Assembly (NCBI GenBank): GCA_940671915.1
Contig: CALNVZ010000174.1
Coordinates: forward strand, 76,843,372 to 76,907,371
Reading direction: 5' to 3'
DNA length: 64,000 nucleotides
DNA from: Paracentrotus lividus
Taxonomy: Eukaryota; Echinodermata; Echinoidea; Camarodonta; Echinidae
The position numbers and the translations under genes are program-made. The notes under the pieces are model-generated. The model worked only from the letters and a program-made list of their open reading frames with translations, was not told the origin of the DNA and did not search any database. Shown one piece after another: positions 1-12,203 of this stretch. The first letter of the stretch is position 1. Each line of letters opens with the position of its first letter.

Positions 1-315
1 TTTATCTTTCCTTTTTACCATTTTGACAAAAGTTTACTGCTTGGGACTTACCGTTACTTGTCGTTAAAGGGATGGTACTTTTATTTGACACTCTGATGCT
101 AATTATGATGTTAGGGGTTCATTTGAAGTGATGCTACAAAATAATAATGAGATCTTGCCATGTAAAGAACTATTTATATATCTTGACTCTACTCCAATAA
201 ATGAAGACACTGATTCACATTCAATCCAATCTGAGGAAAAACACATATCTAGGGGGCTCTTTAGGCCATTTCAGGGCAGTATCACTCTGAGCCATTTTGT
301 CTTTTTTCAACGTTT

Positions 316-383
316 AGGCCAAAAAAAAAAAATTGTTTGGTTGTCCAATGAATGCCTTTTTTCAAAAATCGGGTCGGTCGGTC

Positions 384-416
<33 letters not shown>

Positions 417-690
417 CCTCCCATTGAAAAACAAAGAAAAACAAAGAAACGAATGACTTCCATTTTTGAGATCACTTTTACGTTTTATTGAGTTATGTAA
501 AATGGGACTGCATGGAAAAATAACACATGTTATAATACTGTTTTATGAAAAATATATACAAATAAATATGAGCTGTGTATTTTCGGCGTTTGGGTGAAAA
601 AAAAAAAAAAAAAAAAGGGTTGGTCGGGTCGGGCCGTTTTCAGAGGGTCGGTCGGTCGAGGACAACCAAACAATTTTTTTTTTTTGGCCT
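316..690. mobile_element. MITE-like element with ~30-bp terminal inverted repeats
   Basis: The left end (316-346) and right end (661-690) are reverse complements: AGGCC, an A-run, then TTGTTTGGTTGTCC. Just inside each end lie GGTCGGTCGG-type sequence and long T or A homopolymers, so the whole 375 bp can fold back. There is no coding capacity. No clear target duplication is visible. A non-autonomous DNA transposon is the simplest reading. Confidence 0.75.
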
Positions 691-875
691 TATGTACCTT
701 TCTATTGCTTTCTGATGGCAATGTACAAATACAAATTTGAAATTTGAAATAGCATTTTTTGTTGTTGCTTTATTGGTAATAATTTTTTTTATTTGTATGA
801 CTTATTTTTATCTGGGGCAGTGTCTCTTTTTGACTTTGTAATGTAACATCACTTCTGGCATTTATCAATTAGAAA

Positions 876-1160
876 TCACCCTCGTCTTCTAAGAGGCAGG
901 AGAGCTTTAACAGTGAATGCCTTTATGGCTCTCAAACAATTATCATCCATTGACGTTATATAATCTCTACCAGTGAGTGATTTGAACGCTGGAGGGATGA
1001 CGACATGAGCCGCATTTCCTTTTTCTTCAAGCCAGAATTTCTTGTTTATGCCCACCAAGGTGGGCAGTTTGCCAGAGCGACGGCGCACGACAAGAAACGT
1101 CTGTCCTTGCGTAGAGGTATTGCCGTGTTGATACTGTGACTCGGCTCTTGTGTCGAATCC
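876..1160 (-). CDS. Unidentified ORF or terminal exon fragment
   Basis: An open frame of 94 codons on the minus strand ends with TGA at 876-878 and is open back to an in-frame stop at about 1161. No ATG lies in the conserved-looking part, so if real it is a last exon entered by splicing, with AG acceptors possible near 1130-1155. The product is basic, with mixed hydrophobic and charged residues rather than low complexity (for example LPTLVGINKKFWLEE, ending in a LLPLRRRG motif). I do not recognise a family. Its upstream edge overlaps an inverted repeat (1122-1180 against 1331-1386), so it could belong to a transposable element. Confidence 0.3.
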   Translation of the reverse strand, partial: GFDTRAESQYQHGNTSTQGQTFLVVRRRSGKLPTLVGINKKFWLEEKGNAAHVVIPPAFKSLTGRDYITSMDDNCLRAIKAFTVKALLPLRRRG

Positions 1161-1386
1161 TCAGGAAGGGTTCAACACAGCTAAGAGTGAACCTGTGATT
1201 GTGTTTATACAGGAAAAAAAAGGTGAGTTCAATACGACTTGCAGATCATGACACGAAGTAAAGGGACGTCATTAATGTGTTCGTGGTCATGGATAACTCT
1301 GATCCTGTTTACATGACATAAAATTGCTGTGTTGAACACGATTGCCATGTCGAATCCCTGCGCCGAGTCACAGTGTTAACATGGTA
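1122..1386. repeat. Imperfect inverted repeat (foldback)
   Basis: The reverse complement of 1122-1180 matches 1331-1386. Both contain GTGTTGAAC, TCGA and GCCGAGTCACAGT in order. The spacer is about 150 bp. It may be the end of a degraded transposon. Confidence 0.45.
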
Positions 1387-1726
1387 ATTAATTGTCACAT
1401 GTTTGATTGATTGTAGAGTTTGTCTCTTTGGGCGATGTATCCAGGACAGCATTCTTGGAGTGTCATTGGCATGTGTCAATCGTAGTAGAGTCATACGTGA
1501 GGTATCTGTATACCATTGTTGTGCAAGACGGGAAGGCCTATTGCAAGCATCTGTGCTGGTCAGAGGCACTAGTCGTTGATAAATGACTTCCACATGATGA
1601 ATGCCCTCCAGCTAGATTGTACATCTTGACAGGTACACGTTGAATTACAATACAAAATGATACAATCAACAGGATTGGTCATACATGTAGGATAATATGG
1701 CGACACATCATTTGTTCTGGCAACAA

Positions 1727-1812
1727 TATAGGGTTAGGGTTGCATTATGGTTTTATGTTAGGTTTAGGGTTAAGTTTAGGCTAGGGTATAGTGTTAAGTC
1801 TAGGGTTGAAGT
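1727..1812 (+). repeat. Degenerate TTAGGG-like telomeric repeat
   Basis: Several TTAGGG or TAGGGT words occur in about 85 bp (GGGTTAGGGTTG, GGTTTAGGGTTAAG, CTAGGGTTG). It is an interstitial, strongly decayed telomere-like tract. A shorter CCCTAA-like patch lies near 6500-6540. Confidence 0.4.
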
Positions 1813-3059
1813 TGTTAATTTGACTTGTGTATGTAATTTATACCTGAGCAATCGTTGCCGGAGCAAATATCATGGAATTGATGATATAGAAGATTGTGTA
1901 AAATATCAAACAATTTCCATTTAAATTACTACCTTTTTGCCTTCGTATGGACGGGTCTCTACACTCATTTTCGCCTGAAGCATTATTTGTTTTGTTGTGT
2001 TTTTTTTTTTTTTTAGGAGGAGGGCAGGGTACAAATCTATAAATGCCATTTTCCTGTAGTAGGCATGTATTTGTATTTGTTGGAAATCGATTGTAAAATG
2101 AATTTCCATCTTGGAAAAAAGACATTTTAAATTCAATTCCATCAAAATGCCAATTTCATATATCAAGTTTGTACTGTTACAGTCCTACTTATCATACTAT
2201 CAATTATATTACAATGAACTGCAGAGTTCAACATTCTCTAGGAACCAGGGGTTTCTAATAAGATGTGGAAAATGGGGTTTCTACAATAAATTTGAACGGT
2301 CAATATACAATTAAGCTAACCTACTTAAACACTACAATACAGAGATATCACTCATCACTAAAACTGGTCTACAGAGATTAAATAACCCTCAAAAAATTCT
2401 ACACAAAATATTGCCCTGTGAGAATCAGAAGGATATCAATTCTAAAGTGTCTCCCAGCGATACTTTTCTCCAATACATGTAATAGACCCATCATTGTCTG
2501 GGGCAGTTACATGTAGCCCTACCAATGTGTTGCATTCCTTTCTCCATTGCCCAATGGACATGCAAATAATCGATCAACGGAATGCATTCACACAAATCAC
2601 AATTTCATCCAATTCACTTTGATGCAAGTCATCTACTGGAATGTTATGTTGGTTTTCAACCATGTCTTTGCCATATAGTGATTGCAAAAAGTTCTCCTAA
2701 ATCAACTTTTTGAGAGCTAAAGTTTAAGGCTTGTTAATGTGTATTGCTTTAAAATCTGGCTTTGATAGATCCTTTGGGATAGCCTCATTGCTTCTTCATG
2801 AAAACATAAAACTTTATTTGTCATCCAAGCAAAAATGAACATCAACATTTTGAGGTGATAAATATTAACCATGACACAGAAAGAATTGGTATTCTCATCT
2901 GTAGTTAGAAAAAGAATGTTTTGTTACAGTGCATACTCATTGAAACGAGGTCCTTGGGACCATTTAAATTACCTTGATATATCAGGGTAGAGAAAACCCC
3001 AAAAATACAAAAAGCTGGGATCTGCCAAATAACCTTGTTATATCAGGAATCTCATTGTA
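1813..3059. other. Non-coding stretch, no gene seen
   Basis: AT-rich sequence with only short frames. At 2940-3070 two related stretches contain CCTTGATATATCAGG and CCTTGTTATATCAGG, suggesting a decayed dispersed repeat just upstream of the 151-bp tandem array. Confidence 0.5.
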
Positions 3060-4145
3060 TCAGATCTCTTCAGAATGATTTTCCACTGTATAACCAATAT
3101 CAAAGGTCAAAGTGCAAGTTCTTCTGACTTAGATATCTACTGAAGATGGCAAAGTAGTACCATTTCACTGCGCATTGACGTTGACTTGGCAGTTCATCAG
3201 AATTAGTGACAGGCTAACCTTATTGCTATGTTATAATGGTTTAACCATCTGTTAAAGGTCAAAGGTTAATTTTTCAGACTCGAAGATCTACTGAAGATGG
3301 CGAAGTAGTACCATTCCACCGCACACTGCGCTGACATGGCAGTTCATTAGAACTTGTGACAGGCTGACCTCTATTGTTGTGTTTTGATGGTTTTAACCAT
3401 CATTGAAGGTCAAAGGTCAAGTTTTTCAGACTGTGAGAGATCTACTGAAGATGGTGAAGTAGTACCAGTCCACGTACAACATTGACATGGCATTTCATTA
3501 GTACTAGTGGCAGGCTGACCTCAGTTTTTGTGTTATGATGGTTTTAACCATCATTGAAGGTCAAAGGTTAAGTTCTTCTGACAATGAGATCTACTGAAGA
3601 TGGCGAAGTAGTACCATTCCACCGCATACTAGCGTTGACATGGCAGTTCATCAGAATTGGTGACAGGCTGACCTCTATCGTTGTGTAATGATGGTTATAA
3701 CCATCCTTGAAGGTCAAAGGTTAAGTTTTTCTGACTGAGAGATCTACTGAAGTAGTACCATTTCACCGCACATTGATGTTGACATGGCAGTTTATCAGAA
3801 CCAGTTAGAGCCTGACCTCTATTTTGTATTATGGTTTTAACCATCATGAAAGGTCAAAGGTTAGGTGGTTTTTTTTTTACTGTGAGATCTACTGAAGATG
3901 GCGAAGTAGTACCATTCCACCGCACAATGACGTTGACAGGGCAGTTTATCAAAACCAGTAAAAGGCTGACATCTATTGTTGTTTTATAATGGTTATAGCC
4001 ATTATCAAAGGTCAAAGGTTAAGTTCTTCAGGCTCAGATATCTACTGAAGATGGTGAAGTAGTACCAGTCCACGCACATTGGCGTTGACACGGCAGTTCA
4101 TCAGAATTAGTGACCAGCTGACCTCTGTTGTTGTGTTATGATGAC
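3060..4145 (+). repeat. Tandem array, ~151-bp unit, about 7 copies
   Basis: The landmark CTACTGAAG recurs near 3137, 3288, 3443, 3591, 3745, 3891 and 4043, a spacing of 146-155 bp. Each unit also carries GAAGTAGTACCA, a GACATGGCAGTT-like block and AAGGTCAAAGGTTAAG. The copy at about 3410 has a perfect AGGTCAAAGGTCA, the direct-repeat-1 form bound by HNF4/RXR/COUP-type nuclear receptors. Copies are diverged, so the array is old. Confidence 0.85.
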
Positions 4146-4339
4146 GAGGGGTACACTCTCTGCTTCATTAATTTCATCAAACCTTAAACTAACAACCATG
4201 ATAGCCCCAGTCACACAGAAAAAACAGATATCCTGCTGACGATACAATGAACCATACATTGATTTACTCTTGATAGCCCAGATTTGCCTGTTTGTCTAAA
4301 GTTAATTTGGAGGTGTGACTTGGTTATTTGGTTTATTTT

Positions 4340-4520
4340 ACAAAGATGGAATTAAATGCTGCAACTAGAGGCCAACAGTTTTTGTCCTATCTATAAAGAG
4401 ACTTGGTATTGGGGATTAATGCCTTGCCAAAGGGCACTTGATTTCAGACCCGCGATTACCCCAATACGAGACCACAGCTCTATGGATAAAGCTATCACCC
4501 CACCTTCATTGATTGTTGTA
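4340..4520 (+). repeat. Dispersed repeat copy (matches 14625-14740)
   Basis: The segment with GACTTGGTATTGGGGATTAA and CCAAAGGGCACTT is closely matched at 14640-14690 (GACTTGGTACTGGGGATTGA, CCAAAGGACATT). Function and class are unknown. Confidence 0.5.
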
Positions 4521-4978
4521 CATTGTGATTCAATTTTGTTGAGAAAAAAGACCCTTCATTTGTAACCTTAATAAAACGCATGATTTTTTCTTTTTATTTA
4601 ATTGTGGAGCTCTACTGATAAGATATTGTAACTTAAAATGATTTTGTACTTTACAAATGCTTTGATTAAAAATAACAAATCTAAACTAGACCCGATATTG
4701 ATATTCTTAGATTTTCCTTTATTCAATATCGAATTTGATTAAATGTCATTACTTTCAAAGCAGTTGAGTTAAGTATTTGAAATGAGCAAAAACACAATAT
4801 GGACGGACTTATTTTATTATATTATTTTATACATCTTTCAAGTTCACAAATTATGACCTTCACGATATAATTTCATGTGAGATATTTGAAGATTATGTGC
4901 TTAATATTTTATGCCCAAGATTAAAAGAATAGCAGGTGTTTTTAACAGAAAGGAAGTGGTCAATACCATAGTACTTAT

Positions 4979-5175
4979 ACAGCTCATTAAAGATTTGAGG
5001 GATTTTATCCTAGTCTTTTAGTACCTCTTTGAGATTTTAATCTGTCTTTGGACCTTAACCAAGTGTGAAGGAACATACAGCTCTTTATAAGATTTTAGGG
5101 ATTTTATCATCGTTTTTTAGTACATCTTGCAGACTGTAATCTGTCAGTGAACCTAAACCAAGGGTGAAGGAACAG
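4979..5175 (+). repeat. Two-copy tandem duplication, ~98-bp unit
   Basis: ACAGCTC starts at 4979 and again at 5077. Each copy continues through a GGGATTTTATC, TTTTAGTAC, TAATCTGTC and AAGGGTGAAGGAAC-like series. Confidence 0.7.
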
Positions 5176-5379
5176 TTATTTTCGGAGAGAATACTTGCGG
5201 AATGTTGGAGTTACTTTTAGAAATTGAATCAAATGTATGGATTGTATCCCCTTGGCTCGTAATCACGCCTCCAGGAATCAAATCTCACATTCTCAAATTC
5301 ACATGCTCCCTAAAGCCATGCTGCTTCCCACCGTTAGCCTCACAGTTTGGGCGAGAGTTTAGCCGGTGACATCATCGTC

Positions 5380-5770
5380 ACATGACCGAAGTCTGCCCAG
5401 ACTTGTAGTCGTACGGCACTGCACCTTTCACAGGGTTGGTACCCCCCCCCCCCTGCTCCACAACTCATTTGTCAACTTCATGGAGAGGTAAGACAAGCCA
5501 ATGAGAGAGAGAGGAGCTGAGAGAAAGAAAAATATTGTATGAAAAATAATTGGAGCTTGCATCGCTGCCACAGCCTGTTAGTCAATCCCAGATAACCAGA
5601 CCCTGGTATTCACCGATCACTTGGGCATATCTTTACCGTTTGCCAACCAGGAGCTGGTATCGTAGACGCTGTCCTCCGCATTCTTTTTCTCATCCGTTCA
5701 TCCGTATACCTTGAGCTTTTCTCTTTTTAAAACTTAAAGCTTTACGTTGTATACATAAAAGGAAACCGTC
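5380..5770 (+). promoter_or_regulatory. Presumed promoter/5' UTR region of the CBM48 gene
   Basis: This is the sequence directly upstream of the first coding ATG. It is less AT-rich than its surroundings, with scattered CpGs. A C-run lies at 5443-5453. GAGAGGTAAGA near 5485 fits a splice donor and CCAACCAG near 5649 an acceptor, so a spliced 5' UTR is possible. There is no convincing TATA box. The assignment rests on position only. Confidence 0.3.
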
Positions 5771-5896
5771 ATGGCTGCCAATAGCCAGTATTCTTTGCAT
5801 GATGCGTTGAACGCCATCTGGGCGGCCATTGCGGCACTTAACCGGAGGCTGGATAACCTGGATACAAACCTGCAGGAAAAGTTCCAAAGGCTTGTC
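5771..5896 (+). CDS. CBM48-linker protein, exon 1 (start exon)
   Basis: The ATG at 5771 is preceded by GGAAACCGTC. The exon gives 42 codons, then donor GTAAGT at 5897, ending in phase 0. The peptide starts MAANSQYSLHDALNAI and continues with leucines or other hydrophobics at heptad-like spacing, interleaved with R, D, N, E and K (AALNRRLDNLDTNLQEKF). That suggests an amphipathic helix or short coiled coil, useful for dimerisation or docking. There is no signal peptide or membrane segment. It is the only good start exon upstream of the in-phase exons. The helix role is inference. Confidence 0.7.
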
Positions 5897-7321
5897 GTAA
5901 GTTCTGGTTTTGTTTTTAGGGGAATGTCCAACTTTTGGGAACTTTCTCAAGATATGTAAAATACTTTATTTTCCTTCTGCATGAATCTTTAGGCAATATT
6001 CCTTTATTGATCAATAGTCTACTCAACATGTGAAAAGTAGTCTATCATTTAAAGGAGTATCATCAGAAGAGTGTAGAAAGTAGAGGATTTACTATATAGC
6101 AAGAGCTCTTAATGTTTTGAATATTAATTTGTTGCCTATTCTGGTGTATTTGTTATAATGCAAATTCTTTACATAGTATCAAAAGGTAGCATGCTATTTG
6201 ACTCTTTTGATTTTTCTGAAAGAAATTTTTACATCCATGGGTAGTTAAAAGAGGTAATATTAGAGGTTCCAGACATGTATTTTCATTTTCTGATGAGTAG
6301 TTGCCTGGGACCATTTGTGTCGTCTGGTACATCTATGCCTCATTTAATGGTTGAAGCTCATGATTGGTTGATTTTCTACTACATGATAATACTTTATTGT
6401 TGTCTTTAATCTTTATTTGAATGAATATTTAACCTAACCACTGTACCAGTCGTACAAAGGTATATAAACAAAAACTTTTAAAGTTAACTAAATATATAAC
6501 CCTAAACATGCTTAAATATAACCAAACCTAACCCTAACTTTTCCCCAAATCACAGCATTTTGCACTCAGGCCTAAAAGATTTCACCACCTCAAGGGGCAT
6601 TACAACTGAAACAACACTGTAGTCCATTCATAAGTGAAAAATGGCTCTCATACTTGCAAAATGTATCACATAATGCCAATATTGTCTCACTACTTCAACA
6701 AATTAGCAACATGTTCATACAATGATCTTCAGTTATCCTCCCTAGTGCCTCATTCATCACTTGATTGTGAAGAGCTTGTTTACCCGCGAATGACAGTCAG
6801 GAGTACCGGGTCCTTCATTGAAGTTTGCCAATTACTAATGTGAGAAACAAATGTGTTTGAGAGGGATGGAATGCATCTCATGTGATAAATGGATCCTGGT
6901 GGTGAGCAGTATACAGAACTCATTGTTTCATCCATTTCCCAGGGATCGCATCGTTAACTTTTAAAGATGGGATGGTGGTCTCAGAATCTTCATGAGGCAA
7001 GACAAGATTGAATCGGTCTCTTCTTTGCTTGTCATTGCCAAATTTTGTCATAATTTTACAAAGTAATTGTAGTAAATAATTTTGTCTTTATTGTTCTCCT
7101 AGGGACTTTCTTTCCCCATGGATGCTTAGGCCTATGTTGTTATTCAATAGCTGCTAAATTTCCTATATTTAAGTTTTTATTTATTTTGTTTAAAAAAGCT
7201 CTCAAATGATACAATTTTTATCTTTAAAGAGTGACAAAGATGGAAATAGAGAGGGGGGGGGTGAAGGGAGTACAGTGAAGTAAAGCAAGGACAAACTTGA
7301 GGAGAAGTATTGGGAGGAGGA

Positions 7322-7327
<6 letters not shown>

Positions 7328-7376
<49 letters not shown>
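7328..7376 (+). repeat. (AG)n microsatellite
   Basis: About 24 uninterrupted AG dinucleotides preceded by purine-rich GGAGGAGG sequence. The reverse strand gives a spurious Ser/Leu ORF. Confidence 0.95.
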
Positions 7377-7380
<4 letters not shown>

Positions 7381-7949
7381 CAATGCATAAAAATAAAGCC
7401 TAGACCCCTCACTGCTTAATGACAGTCGCCCTGCTGTGTCATTGAACTCTAACTTTTCTGGATGGATGTGTTGATGAGGAGAATGGAATTTGGCTTCAGA
7501 CAGTGACCTCTCAAAATTAATTCAACTAATTGCACTATCATATGCTTATTTTCACATTTTCCTGGTAGGGCCAGTCAGAATACAAAACGATTACTGTCCA
7601 AATTCAAATGCTGTCCTTTTCAATCTTACATGATGGTGAGGTTTTTTTGTTTTTTTTTTGCTCTCCATTGCAACTAATTTCTTTGTATTTTAGTGAATTT
7701 AATTGGTGATATCTCAAATTGGGAAAATGGATTAATCTGCATTGTGATGAAACCCTATAAATATTGAAAGTGTAGCTTGTCTCACATTAGCTATAATTGA
7801 GTGTCATTACTCTTGCCATTTTGCTCAGTGACTACAATCGACACATTTTGATTGGTTTAAAATCAGATGTCGTGGAATGTCGCATAGGCCTGAGGAACAA
7901 AGTCGGCCTGGTAGGGATGAATGGATGAGACAGCTCATTACCCAGAGAT

Positions 7950-8300
7950 CAATGCGTGATCCATGAAAGATATCAATGTAATGCTCTGTGATCATACAGT
8001 TATGCTTCATCAGCTTGAATGCGTGATCCATGGCAGCTAGCTATCAATGTACATGTAATGCTCTGTGACCATAAGGTGTTACTTCATCAGCATGTATGTG
8101 GGATCTATTGCATCTATCAAGGTGGTAGGCCCTGATCTCTACATCCTTGATCAGCGTGAATGCATGATCCATGACAGCTATCAAAGTTATACACTGTGAT
8201 CATAAGGTGGCCTCTTTATAAACCCGAATGCATTGTCCATTGCAGCTATCAACATAGCCTATTGCACTGTGATCATGAGATGGCACTTTATCGGCCTGAA
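7950..8300 (+). repeat. Diverged tandem repeat, ~70-bp unit, ~5 copies
   Basis: GCGTGATCCATG-like and CTCTGTGATCAT-like blocks alternate five times (near 7953, 8020, 8096, 8165 and 8232), with CTTCATCAGC and GCAGCTATCAA blocks between. Copies differ by substitutions and small indels. Confidence 0.6.
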
Positions 8301-10720
8301 GATGAGAAATAACCTGCCATTATCCAAACCCATTAATCAGGCTTATTTTCTGAATTATATAGGCCTAGTACTCAACTTTGATGCACTTATTCCCTTGCTT
8401 TAAGAGATGCTGATCCTGATTTGAATCACAGTGATCATGTTTTTGCTACAATATCTGGGTTTTTTTCCAGGGGGGGGGGGCTGCACCCTGTGTTACAAAA
8501 CTTCTCTCCTGTAAGTTGAATCATATCTCTCTTATATCCATGGTTAAATGGAGAGTTTTCATAAAACCTCACAAGCAAACAATTACAAAAAAGTGAGACA
8601 TCAATGAGATACAAATTCCTTGTGCATGATTAAAATGTCATTTCAATATAATGTTAACTAATCATTCGTAACTTTATAGCATTTGTTCACGTGGTGGTAG
8701 AAAAGATACAAAATAGCTGAACTGCATTTTACATGTAAAACATGGATTGTCACCTTTAATACACATAATTACTGCAATTATGTACCTGTAGTTTTCTTTA
8801 TCTGCAACTCATTTAAACCACCATTACATTGCATGTGATGAAGGTCATATACCTACCTGGAAGAGGAAAAGGAAACAGGATTTTCCGATAATCACTAGGA
8901 AGCATTATCTTTCAGAACCTGCTAAACTAAAATAGATTTCAAGATCTAGAAAATTAAAAGCCAGTGTTCAGAGATATTTCACAATTATTGCAAGGTAGAC
9001 TGTGAAACTAAAGTTAGTGAAGACATGTTACAAACATTCATAGTCGGAATGACAATCATGTGTTTATCATGAATAAGCAGACTTGATTGAATAAAAATTT
9101 AATCAGGTAACGGTTGTTACCGGATGATGGAACAAGACACTAAACACGTCTGATGAGATTTTACTGTTGTTCTTTCTATTAGAATGAAAGTAGAAATCTT
9201 CTTATGGCAAGCTCTAGTAAATTCGATTCCAATGCAGGCACTATCCCCATGCAATGTCTTATACCTCACTAGTTAATATCAACACCACATAGGTGTATAT
9301 TAATTTGTTACATCTGAAGAGTAAAAGTTTTGCCTAGTCCTGTATTGCATCTTAATGGTAGGTCCATAACATTAACCCTTCCGCTGCGGGGCGGTATTTG
9401 CGAATTCACTCCCCTGTGACGGAGCCATTTCTCAGCTTGGATAGTTAGGCCGAAATTTTGGGGTAGTTTCACTTCAAAAAGCTGTTATCTCTCTTTTAAA
9501 TGTGAATCATAAAAAAGTTTGAACACAAAACTTATAAAGCTAAGTTTCTTCTTTAACTTGCTGAAATATGGTCTACAATCGTAGAGAATAAAGGTGTAAA
9601 TTTTCAAAATAAAAATGTAACCTCTTTTACGGTTTCTCGATGTGTTGACTTTCCTATTATGTTTGTGTACAAAACAGCTATTATTGATCGCACGCACGAC
9701 AGCACGCACGGCTTGACACTGGCAATTGTATGAACTTCCGGCTATTCGTCTCCAAGCACAATGTGTCGTCTGCTAAGTTTGTAAGAAAACTCTCAAAGTA
9801 GCAGGAGTTCTATAGCATGTTATATAACGGGTCCCTTTGTCATGCTAGTCATTCTTTGAAAAGAGGAAATTCAAAAAGGGTGATGATAGTATGATCGCAC
9901 ACCAATAATCCATACATTATCCTGCTGTGTACTATTCAAGCCTACATTACTTATATCGTGTTAAAACACGTTTTAAATGGGACAACAAAAATAATAAAAC
10001 AAAAATGTTGTATCAAGAATCCATCTCTCTCTTGTTCTCTCTATCTCTCTCCTCTTCTCTTTATCCGTCTTCTTCCATACTCTCTGCTTCTGCCTCTCTA
10101 TGTGCCTCATAGGAACATAATAACACGTGTGTTTGGTATAGGATGAACTTCATGGAATCACTATTTTTGCTGAGCTCAGTTATAGAAAAGTCTGATGTTT
10201 ACGGTAATTCGCAATGAATAAGTACATACAAATTATAAACAAACAAACATGGGGAAAATGTCTTCAAAAGAAAAATAAGGTCAAGATTGGGAGGAAGAAA
10301 AGTGAAGACGGAAGAAAACTTAGCAAAACTGATACAAATATATCTAAATTGGAGTCAAACACCCATCCCCCTCGCCCCCTAAAAAAATTACTTTGGCTAA
10401 ATATTCACACATCTGAACAAAAATGTGTGCATGTATGGATATTTCTTGCCACCTAAAAAAAAACCCCCCAAAACAGCGACATAATACACAAGATATAATA
10501 TATTATTTTGCTTTCTTAACCACATCTCTTTCTGAACGCTATAGGATTAAATCATTTCATCTTTTTAAATGTGATTGAATTTAAGTGTCGCAAAAATAAC
10601 ATATTAACAATTTAAATCGTGTTCATTATTTTTTGAAATCCCTGTATCGTTCATCAGTTTCATATGTCTATAATCTCATTGGGCTATAAATACATGACAC
10701 TATCCCAAGACAATGCGCGA

Positions 10721-10945
10721 TACTTTATTCGCCGTTAATTTCACGATTTTTCGTGGTGAGCAGTCTCCAAGCATGTTCACAGGTTCTTGAACTCGTGCTG
10801 CATGTTCGTAAGCACACAAGCCCTCCCAATACATGCATAAGAAAGCGTGCCCATATATTCGCAGGTTTTTTAATTCGCGCCTGCCGATCTTCGCGCAAAA
10901 TCCGCGAAAATTAATGTACTGCGAGTATTTCCACGATTACAGTAC
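10721..10945 (-). repeat. TTCGCG-rich dispersed repeat, inverted copy
   Basis: The reverse complement follows 14751-15217 along its length: AATATTCGC, ATTAATTTTCGCG, GGCGCGAATT, GCATGTATTG, CAGCGCGA-type blocks. It ends in an ACAGTA-type terminus at 10940-10945. Confidence 0.65.
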
Positions 10946-10993
10946 CCCATTACTGTCTGATACCTCTTTGATTTCTACACAACATATATGTAG

Positions 10994-11103
10994 GCCCCAA
11001 AGAGATGACTGTTGAATTGAAAGACAGGCTAGATGAGTTTGAAACCCTACACTCACAGCTTGCCAATCAGTGGCAGCGGTGGGATATGAATTGCTGGTAC
11101 TAA
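10994..11103 (+). CDS. Candidate alternative coiled-coil exon or start (uncertain)
   Basis: After ATATATGTAG a frame opens containing MTVELKDRLDEFETLHSQLA (ATG at 11005) and closes at TAA 11101. The heptad-like E/L/K pattern is unlike random intron and resembles exon 1. However, GT donors inside it (after 11074, 11079 and 11096) are all phase 2 in this frame, which does not fit exon 2 (phase 0). It could be an alternative first exon, a terminal exon or a decayed exon. Confidence 0.3.
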
Positions 11104-11465
11104 TAGGTTTCAATTACTCTTCTTATATACCTTATCTCTTTCCTGTTGATTAATGAGTGCATACAGTCCCTTAATGATTTCATGTATTGGTATAGTGGAC
11201 TTGAGGCTTTCTGCCTCTCATTCATACTTTGGTATGACTATGATGAATAATCAACACAGCTTTGACATGGCTAGTTTGTAGGCATACCCATGACAGTGTA
11301 AACATTTGTCATAAGTTTGTGATTATTCAACAACATTTTACTCCAAAAACTTATACACCTTTATCTGGACACCTGGGCAAGATGCTGGCCGAACAAGGTT
11401 TCCCTCAAGACACAATATATTGTATATTTTATATGTGATTATCAAATTAGAGTCTGTGTTTGCAG

Positions 11466-11501
11466 TCTATTGATGACCATGAGGCTGAGGTACTTGACAA
11501 A
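11466..11501 (+). CDS. CBM48-linker protein, exon 2 (36-nt microexon)
   Basis: Acceptor TTTGCAG and donor GTAAGG flank exactly 12 codons, phase 0 to 0, reading SIDDHEAEVLDK. The acidic, helix-friendly peptide continues the exon 1 helix. Assignment rests on perfect phase agreement with exons 1 and 3 and good splice sites. Its small size leaves some chance of coincidence. Confidence 0.6.
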
Positions 11502-12203
11502 GTAAGGTTTATTCCCCTTTAACTTGAGTCCAATGTCTGAGACAGCTTTGTGTAAGACATTGCAAACTTAAGGATTAAAAGTACTTTTGAACTTACGGAT
11601 TTAAACAGGAGCCTATATCTAATATTATGAATGACTAAAGTGGACTCCTACCTTTTTTTTTACAGACATAAGAAACATAACTCAATGTAACACACATTCT
11701 TTGATATAGTATATCTTTTTAATTCATGTTATCACAAGTGTTAAATAGTTAATTACAAAGGTCAATTGCTTGGCACATGTTCAAAGCTATTTTATGGTAA
11801 AAGATAACCTTGTTTAAGGAGGTTATGATGCCAATGAGGAAGTTCAAAGAATGTAAACCAGAATCGAAAGAGAAAATAAAAATACTATTTCTGAAGTTTC
11901 TGTGATTCATATGTAGAGTTGAAGAAACTATTAAATCTATAAACCTTTGTATTTCATTAAATTATTATATAAATAGTGTACAATCTAGAATGCAATGTAC
12001 TGAATTATATGTAGGACACATCATGACTCTAACAGGTCATGTCGCTAAATTATTCCTGGTGCATGTTTATTTCACAAAGGCCTTTTACAATTTGCTATTG
12101 TATGATATTCGATGATCCAGATGGGGATATATGATATATTTCATGTATTAGAACCATGTTGGACTGGTTAAATTCAGAGATGAGGGCAATATGATTCTAT
12201 TAA

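Larger units (their letters stand above)
5897..11465 (+). other. Intron 1 of the CBM48 gene
   Basis: 5.6-kb intron. It contains an (AG)n tract, a diverged ~70-bp repeat array (7950-8300), an inverted copy of the TTCGCG-rich repeat (10721-10945) and a candidate coiled-coil exon (10994-11103). The rest is unremarkable AT-rich DNA. Confidence 0.65.

Noticed and set aside
1309-1593. 94-codon minus-strand ORF
   Set aside because: Mostly overlaps an inverted repeat arm and has no recognisable motif or splice context.
7177-7412. Ser/Leu-repeat ORFs on the minus strand
   Set aside because: Translations of the (AG)n microsatellite.
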